Source: Nocardiopsis alba DSM 43377
GTDB lineage: Bacteria; Actinomycetota; Actinomycetes; Streptosporangiales; Streptosporangiaceae
Direction: 5' to 3'
DNA length: 64,000 bases
Assembly: GCF_000341225.1 (NCBI RefSeq)
Contig: NZ_ANAC01000014.1
Span: 168,089-232,088, forward strand
The translations under genes were made by a program, and so were the position numbers. Of this stretch, positions 43,077 through 50,802 are shown one piece after another (position 1 is the stretch's first letter; each line of letters opens with the position of its first letter). The notes beneath the pieces are model-generated. The model saw nothing but the letters and a program-made list of their open reading frames with translations. It was not told the origin of the DNA and ran no database searches.

Positions 43077-43826
43077 ATGTCGGAGATCCCGTTGGAGGGA
43101 GGGTTCGTCACCCGGGTCGTCCGGGTCGGCGACACCGTCCGTCGTGTCCCCGCCGAGCGTTCCGGGTTCGTGCACGAGCTGCTGGAACACCTGCGCGAGC
43201 GGTCCTGGCCCGGCGCCCTGCGCTTCCTGGGCCTGGACGAGCAGGGGCGCGAGGTCCTGTCCTTCCTGCCCGGCGACGTCGTCTGGCGGCCCGAGGACGC
43301 GATCGCCGTGCGCACGCTCGATGCTCTGCGCGGGGTGGCCCGGCTGGTCCGCGAACTCCACGATCTGACCGCCGGCACCCCGCTCGCCGGGGCGTCGGAG
43401 GTGGTCTGCCACAACGACCTGGCACCGAAGAACACCGTCTACCGGGACTCCGGCGCCGGCCCGCTCCCGGTGGCCTTCGTCGACTGGGACCTGGCCGGGC
43501 CGGGGGAGCGGATCCACGACCTGGCGCACGTCTGTTGGCAGTATCTGGATCTCGGCCCCGGATGGACCGACGCCGTGGCGGCGGGGGAGACGCTCCGCGA
43601 GATCGCCGACGCCTACGGTCCGGGAGCCTACGAGGACCCGGCCGACCTGGTCGACACCGTCCTGTGGTGGCAGGAGCGCTGCCGTCGGGGGATCGAGGAG
43701 GCGGCGCGGCGGGGGCACCCGGCCATGATCCACCTGCGGGAGACGGGGGTCGTGCGCGAGATCGAAGAGGCGCACGCGTGGACGCTCCAGCACCGTGAGG
43801 CCCTACTGCGCGGTCTCCGCCGCTGA
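43077..43826 (+). CDS. Aminoglycoside/choline kinase-like phosphotransferase
   Basis: A 249-residue APH-fold protein. The catalytic loop [13 protein letters not shown] (about 108-120; HxDxxxxN) and the metal motif [19 protein letters not shown] (Asp, about 130-148) are intact. It is short for the family: the N-lobe is abbreviated and lacks a clear Lys-Glu ATP clamp. [31 protein letters not shown] precedes the catalytic loop. Such proteins are usually resistance or small-molecule kinases; the substrate is unknown. ATG 43077 is chosen since the upstream extension is Arg-rich and unlike the family. Confidence 0.83.
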   Translation: MSEIPLEGGFVTRVVRVGDTVRRVPAERSGFVHELLEHLRERSWPGALRFLGLDEQGREVLSFLPGDVVWRPEDAIAVRTLDALRGVARLVRELHDLTAGTPLAGASEVVCHNDLAPKNTVYRDSGAGPLPVAFVDWDLAGPGERIHDLAHVCWQYLDLGPGWTDAVAAGETLREIADAYGPGAYEDPADLVDTVLWWQERCRRGIEEAARRGHPAMIHLRETGVVREIEEAHAWTLQHREALLRGLRR

Positions 43827-43844
43827 CCGTCCCACTCCGGATCG

Positions 43845-44372
43845 TCAACCGGAAGGACGCCTCAGGGCGAGGACGTACCGGTCGACCGGGGTGCCGTCCC
43901 CGAGCTCCCCTCGGCCATAGAGGGCGAAACCCGCCCGGCGCGCCACCGCCACGGAGGCCCGGTTCTCCGGTTCCACCTCGATCACCGCCTCGGTGCCTCC
44001 CAGGTCGGCCGCGTAGCGCGACGCCAGGAGAACCGCCCGGGTGGCCAGGCCGCGCCCCCGCCACAGGGGGTAGAGGCCATAGGCGAGGCTCACCTGGCCC
44101 GGGGCCAGACCCTCCTCCGCGAATCGCAGGTCGACCGTTCCCGCGAGCGTTCCCTCGGGCCCCACGCGGACACCGAAGGCACGGAGGGGCCCGGAGACCT
44201 CCCATTGCTCACGGCAGTGCCGGAGGTATCTCTCGACGGTCTCTCGGGTACCGGGGCCGCCGTTGAGCCATCGGACGAGGAGTTCGTCCTCACCGTCCAG
44301 GTGTGCCGTCGCGTCGTTCGGTCCCAGGGGCGTCAGGGTGACGACCCCGTCGGATGTGCTCGCTTCCGTCAT
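43845..44372 (-). CDS. GNAT family N-acetyltransferase (RimJ/RimL-like)
   Basis: A 175-residue acetyltransferase. The acetyl-CoA loop is LYPLWRGRGLATRAVLLASRYA (key WRGRGLATRA, about 103-112), and VIEVEPENRASVAVARRAGFALYGR (key PENRASVAVARRAGF) is the RimJ/L-type C-terminal block. Start ATG 44372 gives the standard length. It converges with the phosphotransferase gene (18 bases between stops) and is 59 bases from the epoxide hydrolase stop on the same strand, so it may be the second gene of that transcript. Confidence 0.85.
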   Translation of the reverse strand: MTEASTSDGVVTLTPLGPNDATAHLDGEDELLVRWLNGGPGTRETVERYLRHCREQWEVSGPLRAFGVRVGPEGTLAGTVDLRFAEEGLAPGQVSLAYGLYPLWRGRGLATRAVLLASRYAADLGGTEAVIEVEPENRASVAVARRAGFALYGRGELGDGTPVDRYVLALRRPSG

Positions 44373-44431
44373 CGGACCATGGTCGATCGTCGTGTCGCGC
44401 GCCGCCACCGGTTTTCCCCGGACCCCCGATA

Positions 44432-45580
44432 TCACCCCTTCGACAGGAGGCGGGAGAAGGCCCGCAGGTCACGGGTGAAGAGTCCGGGCTGCTCGAAGGC
44501 GGCGAAGTGGCCCCCGCGAGGCTGCTCGGACCAGTGGACCGGGTTCCACTGACGTTCGACCCAGCTCCGGGGCGCGCGGGTCTTCTCGTACGGATAGATC
44601 GCCACACCGGTCGGCACCTCCACCCGGCGCCCCCAGACATGGGGGTCGGAACCGTACCGTTCGGAGTCCGCGTACAGGCGGGCGGCGGAGGTGGCGGTGC
44701 CGTTCAGCCAGTACAGCATGGTGTTGTCCAACATTCGGTCGAGGGTGAAGGGCGTCCCGTCGCGGGTGTCCGACCAGGTGTGGAACTTCTCCAGGAGCCA
44801 GGACGCCAGACCGGCGGGGGAGTCCTCCAAGGCCGGGCCTAGGGTGTGCGGCCGGGTGGCCTGCTGGACGTAGTACCCCTGGTCGGTCCCATAGACGCGC
44901 TCGTTGTACTCCAGAACGGCGCGTTCGTCCGGGGTGACATCGGCGAAGGGGTCTTCGAGATCGGGTGGTGGCACCGCCCAGGGGAAGTTGGTGTGGACGC
45001 CGATCAACCGGTCCGGGTGTTCCAGCCCGAGCTCGCGTACGACGAAGCCGCCCCAGTCGCCGCCCTGGGCGAGGAAGCGCGGGTATCCGAGCCCGGTCAT
45101 GAGGTCGGCGAACGCCGACGCGATGGCGGGGACGTCGACCCCGGGGCGGGTGGGGGGACCGGACAACCCGAAGCCGGGCAGGGAGGGCAGCACCACGTGG
45201 AAGGCTTCCTCGGGGCGTCCGCCATGCTCGGTGGGGTGGACCAGCGCGGGCAGGCAGTCGAGGAACTCCACGATCGACCCCGGCCACCCGTGGCACAGCA
45301 GGAGCGGTGTCGCCCCCGGATGGGGTGAGCGCAGGTGGAAGGCGTGCACGCGGAGCCCGGCGGGTTCCCCGACGACCTGGGGCATCCGGTTCAGCTCCGC
45401 CTCGGTCCTCCGCCAGTCGTAGCGGTGCAGCCAGTGCTCCACGAGGTCGCGCAGCCAGGGTTGCGGGGTGCCCGAGCCCCACCCTTCGTCGGGGAGTTCG
45501 GGGCGAAAGCGGGTCATCTCCAGGCGACGCCGCAGGTCGTCGAGGTCCCGAGCGTCCGTTTCGATGCTGTGGGGTCGCAT
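44432..45580 (-). CDS. Epoxide hydrolase family protein (EHN domain)
   Basis: Alpha/beta hydrolase of 382 residues, like microsomal/juvenile-hormone epoxide hydrolases. The N-terminal EHN meander (DLRRRLEMTRFRPELPDEGWGSGTPQPWLRDLVEHWLHRYDW, key RLEMTRFRPE) precedes the hydrolase core: oxyanion HGWPGSIVEF, nucleophile Asp in AQGGDWGGFV (about 180), and catalytic His in RGGHFAAFEQP. Two Tyr for epoxide activation are expected in the cap (LYADSERYG is one candidate). ATG 45580 is chosen; an in-frame ATG 24 bases upstream has its ribosome site too close. Probable detoxification or catabolic role. Confidence 0.88.
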   Translation of the reverse strand: MRPHSIETDARDLDDLRRRLEMTRFRPELPDEGWGSGTPQPWLRDLVEHWLHRYDWRRTEAELNRMPQVVGEPAGLRVHAFHLRSPHPGATPLLLCHGWPGSIVEFLDCLPALVHPTEHGGRPEEAFHVVLPSLPGFGLSGPPTRPGVDVPAIASAFADLMTGLGYPRFLAQGGDWGGFVVRELGLEHPDRLIGVHTNFPWAVPPPDLEDPFADVTPDERAVLEYNERVYGTDQGYYVQQATRPHTLGPALEDSPAGLASWLLEKFHTWSDTRDGTPFTLDRMLDNTMLYWLNGTATSAARLYADSERYGSDPHVWGRRVEVPTGVAIYPYEKTRAPRSWVERQWNPVHWSEQPRGGHFAAFEQPGLFTRDLRAFSRLLSKG

Positions 45581-45766
45581 AGGGCCATTGTCCTTTCCCG
45601 CCATGTCCCTTGGGTACACGGCCCTTCGTCGCTCGCCGGAGCCGGAGGTGGGGCCGTCGGCTTCGCCCCGCTCCGCCTCTGAAAGCATGGAGCCGCCACG
45701 ACCATCGACCCCGTCCCGAGCCGGGCGGGGCACGTCGAGAACGCGCGCCCTACGGCGGAGGAGCAC

Positions 45767-46408
45767 ATGACCCACCTGCACGTCTTCGACATGGACGGAA
45801 CCCTGCTGCGGGGCACCACCGCGAGCCTGGAGATCGCCCGCCTGCTCCGGTGCGAGACCCGACTGCTGGAGCTGGAGGCCGACTTCCGCCGGCAGGCGAT
45901 CGACACGCGGGTCTTCGCGCGCAGTGTCCACGCCCTCTGGTCCGAGCTCACCGAGGAGCACGTCCTGGCGGCCTTCGAGGCGAGCCCCTTCCTGGACGAC
46001 GTCCGCGAGGTGTGCGAGGACATCCGCGCGCGGGGCGAGTACTCGATGGTGGTGAGCATGTCCCCGGACTTCTACGCGCGGCTGCTGCTCCGCTTCGGGT
46101 TCGACGAGGTGGTCGCCTCACGTTTCCCGCCGCTGCCCTTCGACGCCCCGATCGAACCGGAGAACATCCTCACCCCCGTGGACAAGGTGCGGATCGTGGA
46201 GAGCGAGCGTGCGCGCAGGGGAGTGGAGGTCGACGCCTGCGTGGCCTACGGCGACTCCCTGTCGGACGGTCCGCTCTTCGAGCACCTCACCCACACCGTG
46301 TCGGTCAACGGCGACGAGCACATCGCGCGGATGGCCTCCCTCCACTACACGGGGTCGAGTCTGTCGGAGGCGTATTCGCTGGCCAGAGGGCTGATCGAAG
46401 CGGCCTGA
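45767..46408 (+). CDS. HAD-IB family phosphatase
   Basis: A 213-residue HAD hydrolase of the phosphoserine-phosphatase subgroup. Motif I is FDMDGTLL (nucleophile Asp, residues 7-14), motif II VVSMSPDFY, motif III Lys in PVDKVRIV and motif IV AYGDSLSDGPLF. A small helical cap (about 20-75) is present. Substrate unknown; candidates are phosphoserine or phospholipid head groups. The gene is divergent from the epoxide hydrolase gene (186 bases apart) and 118 bases before the quinone reductase gene. Confidence 0.88.
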   Translation: MTHLHVFDMDGTLLRGTTASLEIARLLRCETRLLELEADFRRQAIDTRVFARSVHALWSELTEEHVLAAFEASPFLDDVREVCEDIRARGEYSMVVSMSPDFYARLLLRFGFDEVVASRFPPLPFDAPIEPENILTPVDKVRIVESERARRGVEVDACVAYGDSLSDGPLFEHLTHTVSVNGDEHIARMASLHYTGSSLSEAYSLARGLIEAA

Positions 46409-46526
46409 CCGGCGCGGGGGCGCCACCCGGACCCGAGCCGTCCTGTCCGCCGAGAGGGAACAGCGGCGCTCCACGCCACCGTTGTTCCTCAGGACGGATA
46501 CGGTGCGTTCCGATCAAGGAGGACAT

Positions 46527-47447
46527 GTGCGCGCAGCCACTTACAGTCAGTACAGCTCGGACGTCGACACCATCGAGGTCCGTGACGTGCCCGAACCCAA
46601 GGTCTTCCCCGGATCCGTCCTGGTCGAGGTACGCGCGGCCGGGGTGAACCCGGTCGACTGGAAGGCGATGACCGGTGGACTCGATCCGCTGATCGACGCC
46701 ACCTTCCCGGTGATCCCGGGCTGGGACGTGGCCGGGGTCGTCGTCGACGTCGGTCTGGACGCCCCCGAGTTCCAGATCGGCGACGCCGTCATGGCCTACG
46801 CCCGCAAGGACGTCCTGGGCCCGGGCACGTTCGCCGAACGGGTGGCGGTCTCGGCCGCCGCCACGACCCGCAAGCCCGACTCCCTCACCTGGGAACAGGC
46901 CGGTGGTCTGCCGCTGGCCGGCGGCACCGCCCTGCGTTCGGTGGACGCCCTGGGACCGATCGCGGGTCGGACGGTGCTGATCCACGCGGCGGCCGGGGGC
47001 GTGGGCTCCTTCGCCGCGCAGATCGCCCGTGCCCAGGGGGCCCGGGTGATCGGGACGGCCTCCGAACGCAACCACGAGTTCCTGCGCGGCCTCGGCGTGG
47101 AGCCGGTGAGCTATGGCGAGGGGCTGGCCGAACGGGTGACCGAGATGGCGCCCGAGGGCGTCGACGCGGTCGCCGACTTCGTCGGTGGCCAGCTGGAGAC
47201 GACCCTGTCCGTCCTCACCCCGGACGGCGTCCACGTGTCGATCGTCGACAACGACGTGCTCGCGCACGGTGGTCGGGTGATCTGGGTGCGTCCGGACGGG
47301 AACGAGACGGCCCGGCTCGCCGCGCTCGCCGACCGGGGGGAGCTCACCGTCGAGGTGGCGGGCACCTACGGATTGGACGAGGTCCCGGAGGCCTTCCGGG
47401 TCAGCCGGGAGGGGCACGTGCGCGGCAAGCTCGTGATCGTCCCCTGA
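46527..47447 (+). CDS. Zinc-free MDR oxidoreductase (quinone reductase-like)
   Basis: A 306-residue medium-chain reductase. NADPH motif IHAAAGGVGSFAAQIARAQGARVIGTAS (key AAAGGVGSFAAQIAR, about 152-166) and VRAAGVNPVDWKAMTGG at the N-terminus are typical of NADPH:quinone reductases; zinc-binding Cys residues are absent. GTG 46527 is preceded by GGAGGACAT at ideal distance; an upstream in-frame ATG at 46482 lacks such a site. Probable one-carbonyl or quinone reduction; the gene is read alone and ends at a hairpin terminator. Confidence 0.9.
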   Translation: MRAATYSQYSSDVDTIEVRDVPEPKVFPGSVLVEVRAAGVNPVDWKAMTGGLDPLIDATFPVIPGWDVAGVVVDVGLDAPEFQIGDAVMAYARKDVLGPGTFAERVAVSAAATTRKPDSLTWEQAGGLPLAGGTALRSVDALGPIAGRTVLIHAAAGGVGSFAAQIARAQGARVIGTASERNHEFLRGLGVEPVSYGEGLAERVTEMAPEGVDAVADFVGGQLETTLSVLTPDGVHVSIVDNDVLAHGGRVIWVRPDGNETARLAALADRGELTVEVAGTYGLDEVPEAFRVSREGHVRGKLVIVP

Positions 47448-47461
47448 GGGACGGTGACGGT

Positions 47462-47491
47462 GTGGCCCGGCCGGGGTTCCGGTCGGGCCAC
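47462..47491. terminator. Bidirectional hairpin terminator
   Basis: GTGGCCCGGCCGG pairs with CCGGTCGGGCCAC (one G-T mismatch), loop GGTT, between the converging quinone-reductase and alkylsulfatase-type genes. Confidence 0.75.
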
Positions 47492-47498
47492 GTTCGTG

Positions 47499-49394
47499 TC
47501 AGGGCGTGACGATGGGGAAGTCGGGTCGAGGTGCGTCCAGGAGCGCCATCAGACGGCGCAGCACCCCGAGATCGCCCTCGTACTCCGAACCCTCCGGCTC
47601 GGCGCCCGCGGTCACCCGGAGCAGCCGTTCCTTGGTCAGGGTGAGGGTGAGCCCGGACTCCTCGTCCTCCTCGGGGTCGGGATAGTGGACGAGGACCCCG
47701 TTGGAGAGCAGCGCCCGATGGCGCTCCCCGACGTCGGTCACCCGCAGCTCCAGGGACAGCTCCTCCCGCCAGGCGCGGGGCCCGTCGACGCGGATCGCCA
47801 GGGAGTCGAGGATCTGGGTGACGTTCAGCGCCGAGAGCAGACTGTCGGCCAGGGGCAGGGCCGTGGGCGGCACCTCGGAGGTGAGCTCGGAGGCCCCCAC
47901 CAGGAAGAAGTTCCGCCAGGTCGCGCATTCTGACCCGTGTCCGAGCCGGGTCAACACGTGCGCCAGGAACTCCCGGGCGTCGGAGCGGTCGGGGGCGGCG
48001 AACACCGCGTGCGAACCCAGCTCGGCGGCGAACCGCAGATCACCCTCGTCGGCGAAGACCCGGGCCTGTGCGAGGAGACCGTCGACCCCGCCCATGGCGC
48101 GGGCGTAACGTTCTGCCTGAGCCTTGGGCGGATGCTGCCACAGGTGGGCCGGGTTGCCGTCGAACCAGCCCATGTAACGCTGGTAGATCGCCTTGACGTT
48201 ATGGGAGACCGATCCGTAGTAGCCGCGCGAGCTCCACGCCCGTTCCAGCGCGGGCGGCAGCGTCAGCTCCTCGGCGATCTCGATCCCGGTGAAGCCCTGG
48301 TTCATCAGCCGGAGCGTCTGGTCGTGCAGGTAGGCGTAGATATCGCGCTGTTCGGCCAGGAGATCGCGCAGCGCGTCGGTGCCCCAGGTGGGCCAGTGGT
48401 GGGAGGCGAAGACGACGTCGGAGTCGTCGGCGAACAGCCGGATCGTCTCGTTCAGGTAGCGCGACCACATACGCGCGTCACGGACCTGGGCGCCCCGCAG
48501 GGTGAGCAGGTTGTGCAGGGTGTGGCAGGCGTTCTCCGCCGTGCACAGGGCCCGACGTTCGGGGAGGTGGAAGTTCATCTCCGCCGGGGCCTCGGTGCCC
48601 GGGGTCATCTGGAACACGAACCGGACCCCGTCCAGGACCTCCTCCTGGCCGGTATGGGTGATCTCCAGGGTCGGCGGGATCAGCCCCACGCTCCCGTTGG
48701 AGGTCCCGATGCCCAACCCCATCCCGACCCGCCCCTCGGGCCCGGGATCCAGGTCGAAGGCGGCGAAGTACATGCCGCGCCGGATCATCGCGGTGCCCGC
48801 GTACACGTTCTCCGACGCGGCGTGCTCCATGAAGTGCTCCGGGGCCACGATCGGCACCCGACCGGAGACGACGTCGTCCTCGTCGACGACCCCGCGCACA
48901 CCACCGAAATGGTCCAGGTGCGGGTGGGTGTAGACGACCGCGGTGACCGGACGATCGGACCGGTACTCGCGGTACAGCCGCAGCGCCTCGGCGGCCACCT
49001 CCTCGGAGACCAGCGGGTCCACGACCACGACGCCCTCGTCGCCCTCGATCAGGGTCATGTTGGACAGATCCATGCCCCGGACCTGGTAGACGCCCTCGGT
49101 CACCTCGAAGAGCCCGCTCAGGACGGTCAACCGGCCCTGGCGCCACAGATGGGGGTGGACGGTCTCCGGCGCGGTCTTGCCCTGGAGGAAGTCGAACCGG
49201 CGCAGATCCCAGACCAGACGGCCTTCATCGTCGGTGACGAAGGTGGGCGCGGGGGCGATGAGCCCGCGCAGGGCGCTGTCGAAGTCGGTGGTGTCGTCCA
49301 TGGACGGTTCGTGACCCTTCGATCCGGTGCCCCTCGACCTCGTCTGTCGGGGGACACCCGCGGTCGTGTGCGTCGATCCGGTGCCACGGGTCAT
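47499..49394 (-). CDS. Alkyl/aryl-sulfatase, SdsA1/BDS1-like MBL family
   Basis: Hydrolyses sulfate esters such as long-chain alkyl sulfates. 631 residues, normal for the family: N-terminal MBL domain with full zinc motif YTHPHLDHFGG (about 171-181) and second-metal ligands at ENACHTLHN and FASHHWPTWG, then an alkylsulfatase dimerisation domain (GYYGSVSHNVKAIYQRYMGWFDGNPAHLW, key YMGWFDGNP) and a C-terminal SCP2-like domain (from ~500). No signal peptide is visible from ATG 49394, which has GGAGGAGG at ideal spacing, so it may act in the cytoplasm; ATG 49301 is a shorter alternative. Transcribed alone. Confidence 0.92.
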   Translation of the reverse strand: MTRGTGSTHTTAGVPRQTRSRGTGSKGHEPSMDDTTDFDSALRGLIAPAPTFVTDDEGRLVWDLRRFDFLQGKTAPETVHPHLWRQGRLTVLSGLFEVTEGVYQVRGMDLSNMTLIEGDEGVVVVDPLVSEEVAAEALRLYREYRSDRPVTAVVYTHPHLDHFGGVRGVVDEDDVVSGRVPIVAPEHFMEHAASENVYAGTAMIRRGMYFAAFDLDPGPEGRVGMGLGIGTSNGSVGLIPPTLEITHTGQEEVLDGVRFVFQMTPGTEAPAEMNFHLPERRALCTAENACHTLHNLLTLRGAQVRDARMWSRYLNETIRLFADDSDVVFASHHWPTWGTDALRDLLAEQRDIYAYLHDQTLRLMNQGFTGIEIAEELTLPPALERAWSSRGYYGSVSHNVKAIYQRYMGWFDGNPAHLWQHPPKAQAERYARAMGGVDGLLAQARVFADEGDLRFAAELGSHAVFAAPDRSDAREFLAHVLTRLGHGSECATWRNFFLVGASELTSEVPPTALPLADSLLSALNVTQILDSLAIRVDGPRAWREELSLELRVTDVGERHRALLSNGVLVHYPDPEEDEESGLTLTLTKERLLRVTAGAEPEGSEYEGDLGVLRRLMALLDAPRPDFPIVTP

Positions 49395-49588
49395 CGGAAC
49401 CTCCTCCGGTACGTCCCGGCCTCGGGCGAGGCCCACGGGCACAGGGTGTCCGAGCGCATCTACCCGGAGGTGGCTCGGGCTACGACCAAACGACGGTCAA
49501 CAACCTCATGAGCGGGCCGTTTCGCCTCCCGCGACGGTGTGTGCGATGCTCCTGCCTCCCCTCGTCACCGGCCCTTGAGGAGATCACC

Positions 49589-50398
49589 GTGCCCACCCCC
49601 TCCTTTCTCGACCTGCGCGGCCGACGCTTCGGCCTCCTCGACTTCGGCGGTGACGGCGTCCCACTGATCGCCCTGCACGGCACGTTCGGTCGGGCCTCCA
49701 CCTTCTTCGCCACGGCCTCGTACCTGGCCCCGGAGTTCCGGACCGTCGCCCTCGACCAGCGCGGCCACGGGCTCTCCGACCACGGTGGCGACCTCGGGAG
49801 CGACGCGTTCGTCGACGACGCCGTCGCCCTCCTCGAACACCTCGACCAGGGGCCGGCCCTCCTGCTCGGCCACTCCATGGGCGGGGTGGTCGCCTACCGG
49901 CTGGCGGCCCGCCGCCCCGACCTCGTCCGCGCCCTGGTGATCGAGGACGTCGGGTCGGTCACCGACGCCTCCGAGCTCGAACATCCGGTCTTCGACGTCA
50001 CCGAATGGCCGCGCTCCTTCCCCGATCGGAACGCCCTCGCCGACTTCCTCGTCGGTCAGGGGGTGCCCGCGCTCGGCTACTTCATGGACAGCGCCCACGG
50101 GAGCGGTGGCCGGTGGCGGCTGCGCTTCGACCACGAGGACATGCTGGCCGTTCAACACGGCAACGCCGGGGACTTCCGGGCCGACTGGGCGGCCTCCGCC
50201 CACCCGACCCTGCTCCTGCGAGGTGGGAACAGCCCGCTCTTGTCCAGGGATCGCGCCGAGGAGATGGTCCGTGCCCGCCCCGGCACCCGTCTGCGTGAAC
50301 TCGCCGGTTGCGGCCACTGGGTGCATCTGGACGACCCGCGCGGCCACGCCGAGCAGGTGCGGACCTTCCTGCGCGAGGTCCTCGACACCCCTCTCTGA
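49589..50398 (+). CDS. Alpha/beta hydrolase
   Basis: A 269-residue serine hydrolase. HGTFGRASTF (oxyanion), nucleophile Ser in LLLGHSMGGVVAYRL (about 91-105), Asp after TLLLRGGNSP and catalytic His in GCGHWVHLDDP. DQRGHGLSDHG is the common family loop. The GTG at 49589 is preceded by GAGGAG. Sequence resembles lactonases, esterases and C-C hydrolases generally and does not discriminate among them. It is 194 bases from the divergent alkylsulfatase gene and may share its promoter region. Confidence 0.87.
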   Translation: MPTPSFLDLRGRRFGLLDFGGDGVPLIALHGTFGRASTFFATASYLAPEFRTVALDQRGHGLSDHGGDLGSDAFVDDAVALLEHLDQGPALLLGHSMGGVVAYRLAARRPDLVRALVIEDVGSVTDASELEHPVFDVTEWPRSFPDRNALADFLVGQGVPALGYFMDSAHGSGGRWRLRFDHEDMLAVQHGNAGDFRADWAASAHPTLLLRGGNSPLLSRDRAEEMVRARPGTRLRELAGCGHWVHLDDPRGHAEQVRTFLREVLDTPL

Positions 50399-50802
50399 CG
50401 GCGTTCCACAAGGGGCGGAGAACGGTCGGAGACGGAGACGTATTCGGGACGCCGTCCCTTTTCGGGGATCCATCCCACGCATGGTTCCGGAGAAAACGGG
50501 CGTGAAGGGAGAACGCCCCCGGTGCTCCGATTGGCCGAGTACGGACACCTCTATCGCTTGAGCGCCATCGGGTCCTGATGAATGATGTTGACGCGTCGAG
50601 TTTTCCGGCGCCGGCCATCCGTTCCGGGTTCCACGATTCCGTTTCACGGGCGAAGGGTTTTCGAGCCGATTCCCTTTCCCCTCCCCGAGTGATCGTGCCG
50701 CCCGATATCCCCCATGTCCCTTGAGAATGGACAGCGCCGTCTTCCATCGCCATGGCGTCCGTGACCCCTGCCTTTCACGGGTGCCCGACCGAGGAGAGAA
50801 CC
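50399..50802. other. 404-bp intergenic leader of the M23 peptidase gene
   Basis: No gene is visible. It is AT-richer than the flanks, with TTGACG at 50588, a palindrome CCGGCGCCGG at 50605-50614, and an in-frame ATG at 50752 without a ribosome site. I looked for a c-di-AMP (ydaO-type) riboswitch, which often precedes actinobacterial cell-wall hydrolases, and could not recognise its conserved core. Confidence 0.5.

Noticed and set aside
47499..49394. Alkylsulfatase-type gene considered as part of one sulfur regulon with the sulfonate ABC operon
   Set aside because: The two loci are 37 kb apart, share no operator and are transcribed separately; the link is only thematic.
50399..50802. c-di-AMP riboswitch before the M23 peptidase gene
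   Set aside because: Expected from family habits, but the conserved core could not be recognised in this leader.
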